This document shows, piece by piece, positions 1-8,623 of a stretch of 64,000 bases of DNA. How positions within the stretch are numbered: position 1 is the stretch's first letter; the number at the start of each line of letters is the position of its first letter. The position numbers and the translations under genes were made by a program. Origin of the DNA: Actinomadura chibensis NBRC 106107 (lineage in GTDB: Bacteria; Actinomycetota; Actinomycetes; Streptosporangiales; Streptosporangiaceae); contig NZ_BCQP01000017.1 of assembly GCF_001552135.1 (NCBI RefSeq), positions 186,001 to 250,000 on the forward strand, read 5' to 3'. A model generated the notes under the pieces. It saw only the letters and a list, made by a program, of their open reading frames with translations. It searched no databases and was not told where the DNA came from.

Positions 1-1
1 G

Positions 2-640
2 TGCGAGATCCCCACCCCGGCCCTCGTCGCGGCCGACCCGGCGGGCGCCTACTGCGACGTCCCCGCGCTGCTGATCACCCGGCTGGGCGGGCACCCGCCC
101 CGGCCGTCCCCGGACGACCTGCCCGAATACCTCATCCAGCTCGCCGCCGCCCTGCTCGCGGTGCACGCGCTGAACGGCGCGGCCACGATGCCGCCCTACG
201 TCCCGCACAACCGGCTGGACGCCCGCGTCCCGCCGCGGCACGCGCTCCGCCCGCGGCTGTGGGAGCGGGCCTTCGAGGTCGCGTCCCGGCCCGCGCCCGA
301 GGCGCCCGCCCGGTTCATCCACCGCGACTACCACGCCGACAACACGCTGTGGTCCTACGGCAAGCTGACCGGCGTGGTCGACTGGTCGGACGCCTCGTCC
401 GGCCCGATCGCCGTCGACATCGCCCGCATGCGCCGCGGCCTCGCCCTGCGCTACGGCACGTCCGTGGCCGACCGCTTCCTCGCCGCGTTCGACCAGGTCT
501 CCGGCGGCCACCCGCACGACCCGTACTGGGACGTCCGCAGCGTCCTCGACCTCCTCCCGGAGGACGGCGACCGCGTCATGGACGAGGCCCACGTCCCCCT
601 CTACGAGGACTACCTCTCCAACCTCCTCGCCCACGCCTAG
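2..640 (+). CDS. Aminoglycoside phosphotransferase-family kinase, 5' truncated by window edge
   Basis: The C-terminal part of an APH/choline-kinase fold protein is visible; the frame is open from base 2, so the start lies outside the window. The catalytic-loop motif HRDYHADNTLW (Brenner type, with catalytic Asp and metal-binding Asn) is followed by VVDWSDASSGP, the equivalent of the metal-binding DxD/IDW segment. The family transfers phosphate from ATP to a small-molecule hydroxyl; the substrate cannot be read from sequence. The gene ends at TAG and converges with the response regulator on the other strand, 26 nt away. Confidence 0.8.
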   Translation, partial: CEIPTPALVAADPAGAYCDVPALLITRLGGHPPRPSPDDLPEYLIQLAAALLAVHALNGAATMPPYVPHNRLDARVPPRHALRPRLWERAFEVASRPAPEAPARFIHRDYHADNTLWSYGKLTGVVDWSDASSGPIAVDIARMRRGLALRYGTSVADRFLAAFDQVSGGHPHDPYWDVRSVLDLLPEDGDRVMDEAHVPLYEDYLSNLLAHA

Positions 641-666
641 CGAGGCCACTCCTAGCGTGCCCGGGC

Positions 667-1338
667 CTAGCGTGCGGGGCGCGCGAGGCCCGTCTGGTAG
701 GCGATGACGACGAGTTGCGCGCGGTCGCGGGCGCCGAGCTTCGTCTTGGCGCGCTGGACGTGGGTGCGCGCGGTCAGCGGGCTGATGAACAGCTCCGCGG
801 CGATCTCCGCGTCGGACTTCCCGTCCGCGACGAGGAGCGTCACCTCGCGTTCGCGCGCGGTGAGGGCGGCGAGGTCGTCCGGCGAGGCGAGGCCCGCGCC
901 GGGCTCGGGAACGGCGAGGAACCGGGTGATCAGCGAGCGGGTCGCCGTGCCGGACAGCAGCGCGTCCCCGGCGGCGACCGTGCGGATCCCGGCGAGCAGG
1001 CCGTCCGCGGAGACGTCCTTGCCGAGGAACCCGCTGGCCCCGGCGCGCAGCGCGCGGGCGACGTGCTCGTCCGTCTGGAACGTGGTGAGGATCAGGACGC
1101 GGGTGGACGCCAGCTCGGGGTCGGCGCAGATCGCCTCGGTCGCGGCGAGGCCGTCCGAGCCCGGCATGCGGATGTCCATGAGGACGACGTCGGGACGATG
1201 GACGCGCGCCAGCTCGACGGCCTGCCCACCGTCCGCGGCCTCGGCGACGACCTCCATGTCGTCGGACGAGTCGATCAGGATCCGGAAGGTCGCCCGCAGC
1301 AGAGTCTGATCGTCGGCGAGCAGCAAACGGATGGTCAT
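667..1338 (-). CDS. NarL/LuxR-family response regulator
   Basis: A 223-aa protein with an N-terminal receiver domain (acidic pair LLLADD, phosphoacceptor Asp in VVLMDIRMPG near residue 55, conserved Lys in GFLGKDVSA) and a C-terminal LuxR-type helix-turn-helix starting at LTAREREVTLLVADGKS. It should bind DNA when phosphorylated by the kinase encoded directly upstream (stop-to-start gap 8 nt). An AGGGAA ribosome site precedes the ATG. Adjacency to the MMPL exporter suggests that exporter is a target, which is inference. Confidence 0.93.
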   Translation of the reverse strand: MTIRLLLADDQTLLRATFRILIDSSDDMEVVAEAADGGQAVELARVHRPDVVLMDIRMPGSDGLAATEAICADPELASTRVLILTTFQTDEHVARALRAGASGFLGKDVSADGLLAGIRTVAAGDALLSGTATRSLITRFLAVPEPGAGLASPDDLAALTAREREVTLLVADGKSDAEIAAELFISPLTARTHVQRAKTKLGARDRAQLVVIAYQTGLARPAR

Positions 1339-1346
1339 CGAGTTCC

Positions 1347-2501
1347 CTATGAATGGATGGGTAGTTCGGCTGTGACGGCGAAGCCGCCCTCGGGACGACG
1401 GCCCGCGCGGAGGCGTCCCCCGGCCGACCGCGCGCGCTCCCGCATCCCGATCAGGCCGAACCCGCCGCCGGAGGCCGCGGGGCGGGGCCCTGCGCCGCCG
1501 TCGTCGCTGACCGTGACGGTCAGCGTGTCGCCGTCGTAGGAGAGCCTCACCTCGGCGGTGTCCGCACCGGCGTGCTTGGCGACGTTGGTGAGCGCCTCCT
1601 GCACGATGCGGAACGCGGCCAGGTCGACCCCGGGTGAGAGCGGCCGCCGCTCCCCGTCGACCGTGACGGTGGCGCGGAGCCCGGCCGAGTCGAACGCGGA
1701 GACCAGCTCGTCCAGCCGCCCGAGGCCGGGGGACGGCTCCAGCGACTCGGGATCGTCGGACCGGCGCAGCAGGCCGACGGCGGCCTGGAGCTCGCGCAGC
1801 GCGGCGGCGGTCGTCCGGCTCAGCTCGCCGAGGATCTCCCCGGCCTGCTCCGGGTCGGTGCGGACGATGTGCGCGGCGGTGCCCGCCTGCGCGTTGGCGA
1901 GGGCCATGTGGTGGGCGACGACGTCGTGCAGCTCCCGGGCGATGCGGACGCGCTCCGCCGCGACCCGGTGCCTGGCCTCCTCCTCGCGGGTGCGTTCGGC
2001 GTGCTCGGCGCGGGCGTGGGCGGCGTCCAGGTAGGCGCGCCTGCCCCGGACGGCCGCGCCGGAGACGAGCGCCACGATGATCCAGAACGCGGGGGCGAAC
2101 GTCGCGACCTTCTGGGCCTGGTCGTCCTCGACGGCCCACTGCGCCGCGGCCGCGAACACCACGATGCCGATCACGCCGTACACTCGCGCGACCCGCTCGG
2201 GAACGCGGACGCCCAGCGCGTAGAACGCGACGACCAGCGGAATCATGTACTTGTGGGTCACCGGATAGCCCGTGCCGCCGGTGACGACCGTGCAGAAGAC
2301 GACGAACGAGGCGACCGCGCCCGGATGCCGGTCGCGCCACACCAGGGAGAGGCAGGCGGCGGTCGCGGGGAGCGTGCCGGGCCACCAGCCAGCGGCGGTG
2401 TCGATGTACTGCCCGATGGTGATCGTGTACACGAGCAGCAGGAAGCCCGCCTCGGCGACGCGGGGATGCCGGTCGGCGAACCGCCGCCAACTTGTGGTCA
2501 T
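1347..2501 (-). CDS. DesK/NarX-type sensor histidine kinase
   Basis: A 384-aa membrane sensor. About five hydrophobic segments fill residues 18-150, then a HisKA_3 dimerisation helix with phospho-acceptor His192 in RIARELHDVVAHHMA, then a HATPase_c domain (N-box VQEALTNVAKHA, G-box GGGFGLIGMRERA). There is no extracytoplasmic sensing domain, so the signal is probably membrane-borne. ATG 2501 has a strong GGGAGAGGA ribosome site. It is the partner of the downstream response regulator and lies 80 nt after the MMPL gene on the same strand. Confidence 0.93.
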   Translation of the reverse strand: MTTSWRRFADRHPRVAEAGFLLLVYTITIGQYIDTAAGWWPGTLPATAACLSLVWRDRHPGAVASFVVFCTVVTGGTGYPVTHKYMIPLVVAFYALGVRVPERVARVYGVIGIVVFAAAAQWAVEDDQAQKVATFAPAFWIIVALVSGAAVRGRRAYLDAAHARAEHAERTREEEARHRVAAERVRIARELHDVVAHHMALANAQAGTAAHIVRTDPEQAGEILGELSRTTAAALRELQAAVGLLRRSDDPESLEPSPGLGRLDELVSAFDSAGLRATVTVDGERRPLSPGVDLAAFRIVQEALTNVAKHAGADTAEVRLSYDGDTLTVTVSDDGGAGPRPAASGGGFGLIGMRERARSAGGRLRAGRRPEGGFAVTAELPIHS

Positions 2502-2581
2502 GAGGTCCTCTCCCGGATTCCCTGTACTCCCATCGGACGGGTGGGGGCCGACCCCGCGGCCGGCCCCCACGTCGGGCCAGG

Positions 2582-4777
2582 TCAGACGCGCGCCGTCGGC
2601 GGCTCGGCGGAGACCGGCGCGAGCGGCGGCACCCGGTCGCGCAACGACTCGCCCTCCACGTCGACGCGCGGCAGCACCCGGTCGAGCCGGCGCGGCAGCC
2701 ACCAGGCCCGCCCGCCGAGCAGGGCGAGGACCGCGGGCACGATCACCATCCGCACGACGACGGCGTCGAACAGCACGGCGGCGGCGAGGCCGAAGCCGAC
2801 CATCTTGACCATCATCCCGGCGCCGGTCATGAACCCGCTGAAGACCGCCATCATAATCAGCGAGGCGGCCGTCACGACCCGGCCGCTGTGCCGGAACCCG
2901 GTGACCACGGCCCGGCCCGGCGCCTCCCCGTGGACGTGCGCCTCCCGCATCCGCGAGACCAGGAAGACCTGGTAGTCCATGGCCAGCCCGAAGCTGATCC
3001 CCACCAGGAAGATCGGCAGGATGCTCATGATCGGTCCGGGCTGGTCGACGCCGAAGATCCCGGCCCCGTGGCCGTTCTGGAACACCGTGACGATCGCGCC
3101 GAACGCCGCGCCGATCGACAGCAGGTAGCCGAGCGCGGCCTTGAGCGGCACCAGCACCGAACGGAACACCAGCAGCAGGAGCAGGAACGCCAGGCCCACG
3201 ATCGTCGCGAGGTAGGGGATCAGCGCCTTCTGCATCTTCGCGCCGACGTCGATGTTCAGCGCGGTGGCGCCGGTGACCTCGAAGGTCGCGCTGGCGGCGG
3301 ACTCGATCGCGGGCCGCCCGGCCCGGATGTCCCGGACGAGGTCCTTGGTCTCCTGGCTGGTCGGCGCCGTGGCGGGCGTCGCGGTCAGCACGGCGGTCGT
3401 GCCCGCCTCGTCGAACTGGGGCGGGGACACCGAGACGACGCCCTCGGTCGCGGCGAGCTTCGCGCCGATCGCCGCGGCGGCGGCCTGCGGGTCGCGGGCG
3501 GCGGCCGCGTCCACAACGACGGTCAGCGGGCCGTTGAACCCGGGGCCGAAGCCCTTCGCGAGCGCGTCGTAGGCGCGCCGCTCGCTGGTCGACGTGGGCT
3601 TGGCCTCGTCCCCCGGCATGCCGAGCCGCATGTCCAGCGACGGCAGCGCGACCGCGCCCAGCGCGGCGACCGCGACGAGCAGCACCGGCACCGGCCGCCG
3701 CACGACGAACCGAGCCCAGCGCGCCCCGAACCCCTCGCCCCCACCGGCGACGCGCCCCTTGCGGGCACGGCGCGCGAGGACGGAGTCCGGCAGGAACCCG
3801 AGCAGCGCCGGGACCAGCGTCAACGCGACCAGTACGCCGACGACGACCGCGCCCGCCGCGCCCATGCCGATCCTGGTCAGCATCGGGACGCCGACCACCG
3901 ACAGCCCGATCAGCGCGATGACGACGGTGAGCCCGGCGAACACGACGGCGGTACCGGCGGTGCCCGCGGCGAGCCCGGCCGCCTCCCGGGGTTCGTGGCC
4001 CTTGCCGCGCTCCTCCCGGTAGCGGGAGACCACGAACAGGGCGTAGTCGATGGCGACCGCCACGCCGAGCATCATGGCCAGCTCGCCCGTCGACGGGGAC
4101 AGGTCGAAGACGTTCTGCAGCGCCGTGATCGACATGAGGCTGACGAACACCCCGATGATCGCGGTGACCAGCGACAGCCCGGCGGCGGCCAGCGACCCGA
4201 AGGTGATCAGCAGGACCACGGCGGCGACGCCGATGCCGAGGATCTCGCCGGCCCCGCCCGCGGGGTCGGTCTCCAGCGCCGACCCGCCGACCTCGACCGT
4301 CAGCCCCGTCGCCCGGGCCTGCTCGACGGCGGCCCTCAGCCCGTCCTTGCTCGCCTCGGTGAGGTCGTCGGCCGTCACCTTGTAGACGACCGTGGCGAAC
4401 GCCGTGGAGCCGTCCTTGCTCACCGTCCCCTCCTTGAAGGGGTTCTCCACGCCGGCGACCTGCGGGCCCTTGGCCACCCGGGTCACCAGCGCGTCGACGG
4501 GCGCGCGGTTCCCGGCCGCGGTGATCTTCTGCCCCGGCGGGGCGGTGAACACGACCCGGGCGTCCGCCCCGTCCGCCGCCGCGCCCGGGAACTTCGCGTT
4601 GACGTGGTCGAAGGCCCGCTGCGACTCGATCCCCGGCATCGAGAACGACTCGGACGGGGCCTCGCCCGCGCCCTGCGCGCCGGCGAACGCGGCGGCCAGG
4701 GCGGCGAGCCACAGCAGCGCCACCCAGCGGCGCCATCTGAAGGCTCCGCGCCCAAGCCGGTACAGGAAGGTCGCCAT
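2582..4777 (-). CDS. MMPL/RND-family membrane exporter
   Basis: A 731-aa protein with the duplicated MMPL layout: an N-terminal TM helix, a large extracytoplasmic domain (about residues 35-170), a five-to-six-helix bundle, a second extracytoplasmic domain (about 370-520) and a second helix bundle. The segments IDYALFVVSRYREE and LAMDYQVFLVSRMREAH are the paired MMPL signatures at the end of the helices that carry the proton-relay residues. Members export lipids or hydrophobic small molecules by proton antiport. It sits directly upstream of a two-component pair in the same orientation; substrate unknown. Confidence 0.9.
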   Translation of the reverse strand: MATFLYRLGRGAFRWRRWVALLWLAALAAAFAGAQGAGEAPSESFSMPGIESQRAFDHVNAKFPGAAADGADARVVFTAPPGQKITAAGNRAPVDALVTRVAKGPQVAGVENPFKEGTVSKDGSTAFATVVYKVTADDLTEASKDGLRAAVEQARATGLTVEVGGSALETDPAGGAGEILGIGVAAVVLLITFGSLAAAGLSLVTAIIGVFVSLMSITALQNVFDLSPSTGELAMMLGVAVAIDYALFVVSRYREERGKGHEPREAAGLAAGTAGTAVVFAGLTVVIALIGLSVVGVPMLTRIGMGAAGAVVVGVLVALTLVPALLGFLPDSVLARRARKGRVAGGGEGFGARWARFVVRRPVPVLLVAVAALGAVALPSLDMRLGMPGDEAKPTSTSERRAYDALAKGFGPGFNGPLTVVVDAAAARDPQAAAAAIGAKLAATEGVVSVSPPQFDEAGTTAVLTATPATAPTSQETKDLVRDIRAGRPAIESAASATFEVTGATALNIDVGAKMQKALIPYLATIVGLAFLLLLLVFRSVLVPLKAALGYLLSIGAAFGAIVTVFQNGHGAGIFGVDQPGPIMSILPIFLVGISFGLAMDYQVFLVSRMREAHVHGEAPGRAVVTGFRHSGRVVTAASLIMMAVFSGFMTGAGMMVKMVGFGLAAAVLFDAVVVRMVIVPAVLALLGGRAWWLPRRLDRVLPRVDVEGESLRDRVPPLAPVSAEPPTARV

Positions 4778-4887
4778 GGAGGATCTCCGAATCTGGTGTT
4801 GGGAACCACACCAGGCTTTCCGGAGACCCCCTGTCGCGTCGTCCTGCCAGTCAAGGCATTCGGGCTACTGAATTCCGAGTACGGGGA

Positions 4888-5922
4888 TCAGAGGGTGACG
4901 GACTCGATGGGGAGGCTGGAGTCGGCCGGGAGTTCGAGGTCGGACGGCGCCGCCCCGGTGGCGACCAGCTCGGCGCCGAGCGCGGCGACCATCGCGCCGT
5001 TGTCGGTGCACAGCTTCGGGCGCGGGACGCGCAGCCGCACGCCCGCCGCGTCGCAGCGCTCCTTGGCGAGCGCCCGCAGCCGCGAGTTCGCCGCCACCCC
5101 GCCGCCGATCAGCAGGTCGTGGACGCCGTTGTCCTTGCAGACCTTGAGGGCCTTGCGGGTGAGGACGTCCACCACGGCCTCCTGGAAGGACGCCGCCACG
5201 TCCGCGACCGGAACCGGCTCGCCCGCGCGCTCCCTGGCCTCCACCCAGCGCGCCACCGCCGTCTTCAGGCCGGAGAAGGAGAAGTCGTAGGTGCCGTCGT
5301 CGTACTTGCCGCGCGGGAACGCGATCGCGGCCGGGTCGCCGTCGCGGGCCGACCGGTCGATGATCGGCCCGCCCGGGAAGCCGAGCCCGAGGACGCGGGC
5401 GACCTTGTCGAACGCCTCGCCCGCCGCGTCGTCCACGGTCGCGCCGAGCGGCCGGACGTCGCCCGCCACGTCCGGGACGAGCAGCAGCGACGAATGCCCG
5501 CCCGACACCAGCAGCGCCACGCACGGCTTCGGCAGCGGCCCGTGTTCGAGCTGGTCGACGCACACGTGCGCGGCCAGGTGGTTCACGCCGTAGAGCGGCT
5601 TGCCGAGCGACAGCGCGTACGCCTTCGCGGCGGCCACCCCCACCATCAGCGCGCCCGGCAGGCCCGGCCCGGCCGTCACCGCGAACGCGTCGACGTCGGT
5701 GAACGCCACCCCGGCGTCGGCGAGGGCACGCTCGATCGTCGGCCCCATCGCCTCCAGGTGCGCGCGGGACGCCACCTCCGGCACCACCCCGCCGAACCTG
5801 GCGTGCTCCTCCACGCTGGACGCGATCGCGTCGGCCAGCAGCGTGTGCCCGCGCACGACGCCGACGCCGGTCTCGTCGCAGGACGTCTCGATGCCGAGCA
5901 CCAGCGGCTCGTCCCGAATCAC
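4888..5922 (-). CDS. tsaD: tRNA N6-threonylcarbamoyladenosine transferase TsaD
   Basis: A 344-aa ASKHA-fold protein that transfers the threonylcarbamoyl group to A37 of ANN-decoding tRNAs, working with TsaB and TsaE. The opening [15 protein letters not shown], the metal-binding HxxxH in [10 protein letters not shown], the SGGHSSLLL loop and the nucleotide-binding [10 protein letters not shown] segment are all present. The GTG start is chosen because GGAAGGTGGGA precedes it and the family N terminus begins there. It is the last gene of the tsaE-tsaB-rimI-tsaD run. Confidence 0.97.
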   Translation of the reverse strand: MIRDEPLVLGIETSCDETGVGVVRGHTLLADAIASSVEEHARFGGVVPEVASRAHLEAMGPTIERALADAGVAFTDVDAFAVTAGPGLPGALMVGVAAAKAYALSLGKPLYGVNHLAAHVCVDQLEHGPLPKPCVALLVSGGHSSLLLVPDVAGDVRPLGATVDDAAGEAFDKVARVLGLGFPGGPIIDRSARDGDPAAIAFPRGKYDDGTYDFSFSGLKTAVARWVEARERAGEPVPVADVAASFQEAVVDVLTRKALKVCKDNGVHDLLIGGGVAANSRLRALAKERCDAAGVRLRVPRPKLCTDNGAMVAALGAELVATGAAPSDLELPADSSLPIESVTL

Positions 5923-5965
5923 CTGTTCCCACCTTCCAGCGGGAGGCGCGCGCGCTTCGCGGCGG

Positions 5966-6481
5966 TCACAGCGCCTCCTTGTTGAAGCCCATCGGCGGAC
6001 GCTCGCGCAACTGGCGGCACATGACGACCGCGTCCACGTTCGAGGGCTGGTAGTAGCGTTTGCGGACCCCGACCTCGGCGAACCCGAACCGGCGGTAGAG
6101 CCGCCTGGCCGGGTCGTTGTCGGCGCGGACCTCCAGGAACACCGCCTCGCTGTCGCGGCGGGCCGCCTCGTCCAGCAGCTCGGTGAGCAGCAGCGCGCCG
6201 ACGCCGGACCGGCGCCGGTCGGCGCGGACGCCGATCGTCTGCACGTCGGCCTGCCCGCCCGCGGCGGCGAGGCCCGCGTAGCCGACGATCTCGCCGCCGG
6301 GCTCCACCGCGACCACATAGTGCCGCGTCCGCGGCTGGTCGTCGAGCTCCCCGCCGAGCAGCTCCATGCTCCACGCGTCCTCGGGGAACAGCGCCTTCTC
6401 CAGCTCGTGGACGGCCCGAAGGTCCGCGCGGTCCATCGCACGCAGGACGACGCCCCGCGCCTCCCGGTTCGCTTCGCTCAT
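5966..6481 (-). CDS. rimI: RimI-family ribosomal-protein/N-terminal alanine acetyltransferase
   Basis: A 171-aa GNAT-fold protein with the acetyl-CoA pyrophosphate loop [10 protein letters not shown] and the C-terminal GNAT strand [16 protein letters not shown]. RimI acetylates N-terminal alanines, classically of bS18, and is commonly sandwiched between tsaB and tsaD. The N terminus MSEANR is repeated in DNA upstream: its ATG is the third tandem copy of the same start segment (ATGs at 6588, 6534 and 6481), so the true gene start has been duplicated twice. Confidence 0.93.
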   Translation of the reverse strand: MSEANREARGVVLRAMDRADLRAVHELEKALFPEDAWSMELLGGELDDQPRTRHYVVAVEPGGEIVGYAGLAAAGGQADVQTIGVRADRRRSGVGALLLTELLDEAARRDSEAVFLEVRADNDPARRLYRRFGFAEVGVRKRYYQPSNVDAVVMCRQLRERPPMGFNKEAL

Positions 6482-6593
6482 ACCGGCACCTCGTGGGGGT
6501 CAACCCCCCACACCCCCCGGTTCGCTTCGCTCATACCGGCACCTCGTGGGGGGACGACCCCCCACACCCCCCGGTTCGCTTCGCTCATACCGG
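6465..6593 (-). repeat. Three tandem copies of an intercistronic GGGG/CCCC hairpin element
   Basis: The 22-nt segment cggttcgcttcgctcatacc plus gg occurs at 6465, 6518 and 6572. The copies are separated by cacctcg, a TGGGGG/CCCCCA hairpin and a C-run. Related single copies lie at about 17142-17203 and 63765-63827, so this is a dispersed family. Confidence 0.85.
6478..6588 (-). CDS. 36-codon mini-ORF bridging tsaB and rimI
   Basis: ATG 6588 overlaps the tsaB stop as ATGA. The frame reads MSEANRGVWGVVPPRGAG, then [18 protein letters not shown], and its TGA overlaps the rimI ATG, again as ATGA. The mini-ORF comes from tandem duplication of the rimI start region, with a 54-nt step that keeps frame and a 53-nt step that shifts it. 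It probably relays ribosomes from tsaB to rimI by termination-reinitiation rather than making a functional peptide; that role is inference. Confidence 0.55.
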   Translation of the reverse strand: MSEANRGVWGVVPPRGAGMSEANRGVWGVDPHEVPV

Positions 6594-7265
6594 AGTCACC
6601 CTCTTACGCGGCCCCGGCTCACGAGCGTCGGGCCTGCGCAGGTACAGCGGCTCGGGCGGCAGGAGGGCGGGGCCCTTCCGGCCCGAGAGGCGGGCGACCG
6701 TCAGCTCCGCGAGCGCGCCCGCGCCCGGCAGCAGCGGCTCGTGCCCGGAGCCGCCGAGGACGTCCGGGTAGAGCGCGGCGCCCTCGCCGATGACCGGCAG
6801 CCCGGCCGGGGCGCCGTCCAGGACGGCGGACGCCGGGCCCACCGCCGGACCGGTCGCGCGCTCGCGGCACGAGTCGTACCGCGCCCAGTAGACCTCCTTG
6901 CGGCGGGCGTCCGTCGCGACGGCGAACGGCTCCTCGCGCCCGCTCGCCCAGGCGATCACGTCCAGCGTGCAGACGCCGTGGACGGGGACGGCCAGCGCCT
7001 CCCCCATCGACCGCGCGGTGACGAGCCCGACGCGCAGCCCGGTGTAGGGGCCGGGGCCGACCCCGACGGCGATGGCGCTGAGGTCGTCCGGCGCGGCGCC
7101 CGCCACCGCCATCACCTTCGCGACGGACGGTGTGAGCAGCTCCGTGTGCCTTCGGCGGTCGACGGTCTCGGCCACGGCGCGGGGGACCGCCCCCTCGCCG
7201 GGCGTCCATTCGTACAGCGCCACGGTGATCGCGGCGGTAGCGGTGTCGAAAGCCAGGACCAGCAC
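6585..7265 (-). CDS. tsaB: tRNA threonylcarbamoyladenosine biosynthesis protein TsaB
   Basis: A 226-aa ASKHA-fold scaffold of the t6A complex that dimerises with TsaD and recruits TsaE. The N terminus LVLAFDTATAAITVALY and the family signature GVGPGPYTGLRVGL are typical. A GTG start at 7265 is chosen because the family begins right at this strand; the ribosome site in front is weak. The C terminus RKRVTPV runs into the hairpin repeat, and its TGA overlaps an ATG, which suggests the ancestral tsaB-rimI junction was a four-base overlap. Confidence 0.95.
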   Translation of the reverse strand: MLVLAFDTATAAITVALYEWTPGEGAVPRAVAETVDRRRHTELLTPSVAKVMAVAGAAPDDLSAIAVGVGPGPYTGLRVGLVTARSMGEALAVPVHGVCTLDVIAWASGREEPFAVATDARRKEVYWARYDSCRERATGPAVGPASAVLDGAPAGLPVIGEGAALYPDVLGGSGHEPLLPGAGALAELTVARLSGRKGPALLPPEPLYLRRPDAREPGPRKRVTPV

Positions 7266-7300
7266 GGGTTGAAAGCCTACCGGCCGCGCGGCCGGTCGCG

Positions 7301-8122
7301 TCACGACTGGTCGAGACCCTGGAGGGCGGCCTTGGCCGCCTCGACGGCGCCGTCCATCGCCGCGCGCGACGACAGCGGGTCGCCGTCGTCGGAACCGGAG
7401 TAGTGGATCGTCACCAGGACGTTCCCGACCCGGACGTTCCCGATCGCCTCGCCGGAGCCCTGCTTGTCGTCCGCGCTGTAGACGACGTAGCCCTCGTCGC
7501 CGACGCCGTCCAGCCGGGTCTTGTCGGTCAGCTCCTGGCCCGCGAGGAGGCCCTTGCCGGACTCGTCGGCCGTCCGCTCGGCCGCGAACGTCGTCCGCGC
7601 CGCCGCCGTGGGCGACCGGGTCCCGCCGCCGGTGTCGGTGATCGCGCGCAGCTCGACGGTGAGCTGCCGCTTCCCCGACCCCGCGTACGCGCCCCACACG
7701 CACTGGTTCTGCTGGTCGCCGCCCTGGTAGTTGTCTGCCTCGGTGCGCTCGGCCTTCGGCGCGAGCCGGTCGACGAGGGCCTGCGGGACGATCGCGCAGG
7801 AGTCGGGGACGGCGGTCCGCTCCCCCTTGGCCGGGGGCGTGTCGGTCGCGCCGCTGCCGACGACCCGCCCCGTGTCGTCGTCCCCGCTCGCGCCCACGCC
7901 GCTCAGGACGACGAAGACCGCGAGCGCGCAGATCCCGACGCCGACCCCGACGACGCCCAGGACGGCCGCGAGCCGATGCCCGCTCCGCCGCTTCCGGACG
8001 ACCCGGTGGCTCCCCGTACGGTACTCGCCGCTGCGATGGCTACCACTCACCGGATCCCACTCCTGCTTACGGCAATCGATATGTCGCGAAAGTGAGGTTC
8101 GTTCCGGCAAAGAGTACGACAT
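7301..8122 (-). CDS. Membrane-anchored DUF3558-like protein of unknown function
   Basis: A 273-aa protein. A basic cytoplasmic tail (residues 1-50) precedes one TM helix (about 52-75) and an extracytoplasmic domain beginning CAIVPQALVDRLAPK with a second Cys in NQCVWG. The Cys pair spacing and RLAP motif recur in the protein at 61102-62040, so the two look like paralogues of a DUF3558-type family. It sits between tsaE and tsaB, which is not the usual content of this operon. No enzymatic motif is visible. Confidence 0.7.
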   Translation of the reverse strand: MSYSLPERTSLSRHIDCRKQEWDPVSGSHRSGEYRTGSHRVVRKRRSGHRLAAVLGVVGVGVGICALAVFVVLSGVGASGDDDTGRVVGSGATDTPPAKGERTAVPDSCAIVPQALVDRLAPKAERTEADNYQGGDQQNQCVWGAYAGSGKRQLTVELRAITDTGGGTRSPTAAARTTFAAERTADESGKGLLAGQELTDKTRLDGVGDEGYVVYSADDKQGSGEAIGNVRVGNVLVTIHYSGSDDGDPLSSRAAMDGAVEAAKAALQGLDQS

Positions 8123-8152
8123 GTCGTCGTAAAGTGGTTTAGCCAGAAGGGG

Positions 8153-8623
8153 TCAATCCGCGTGAAGATCCAGGTCGGACCAGCGGTGCCCCACCCCGAC
8201 GATCCTTACTTCGCGCTCTTCGCCGGGGCCGTCCCCGCGCGAAATGATCATTTCCAGCCGGTCGTCGGCGAGGCCCTCGGCGAGCCCTTCTCCCCATTCC
8301 ACGATCGTCACGGATTCGTCGAGAGAGGCGTCGAGATCGAGGTCGTCCAACTCCGCGAACCCGCCCAGCCGGTAGGCGTCCACGTGCACCAGCGGCGGCC
8401 CGGCGGCCAGCGACGGATGCACCCGCGCGATCACGAACGTGGGCGAGGTGACCGGGCCGCGCACCTTCAGGCCCTCGCCGATGCCCTGGGTCAGCGTCGT
8501 CTTGCCCGCGCCGAGATGTCCCGTCATCACCACCAGGTCGCCGGGCCGCAGCAGCCCGGCGAGCCGGACGCCGAGCTCCCGCATCGCCTCCGCCGTGGGC
8601 ACGGTGACCGTCGTCGCCTTCAC
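8153..8623 (-). CDS. tsaE: tRNA t6A biosynthesis ATPase TsaE
   Basis: A 156-aa P-loop ATPase with Walker A GHLGAGKTTL, TSPTFVI, and the EWGEGL motif. It drives turnover of the TsaB-TsaD complex during threonylcarbamoyl transfer. The GTG start at 8623 overlaps the stop of the upstream hydrolase gene as GTGA, indicating translational coupling. Confidence 0.96.
   Translation of the reverse strand: MKATTVTVPTAEAMRELGVRLAGLLRPGDLVVMTGHLGAGKTTLTQGIGEGLKVRGPVTSPTFVIARVHPSLAAGPPLVHVDAYRLGGFAELDDLDLDASLDESVTIVEWGEGLAEGLADDRLEMIISRGDGPGEEREVRIVGVGHRWSDLDLHAD

Noticed and set aside
1..1539. Long plus-strand open frame of over 500 codons rich in Arg/Pro/Gly
   Set aside because: It lies over the phosphotransferase and antisense to the response regulator and kinase, has no domain, and is the usual high-GC shadow frame.
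2888..5290. 800-codon plus-strand frame antisense to the MMPL and tsaD genes
   Set aside because: Composition is His/Arg/Asp-rich nonsense; both genes beneath it have full family motifs.
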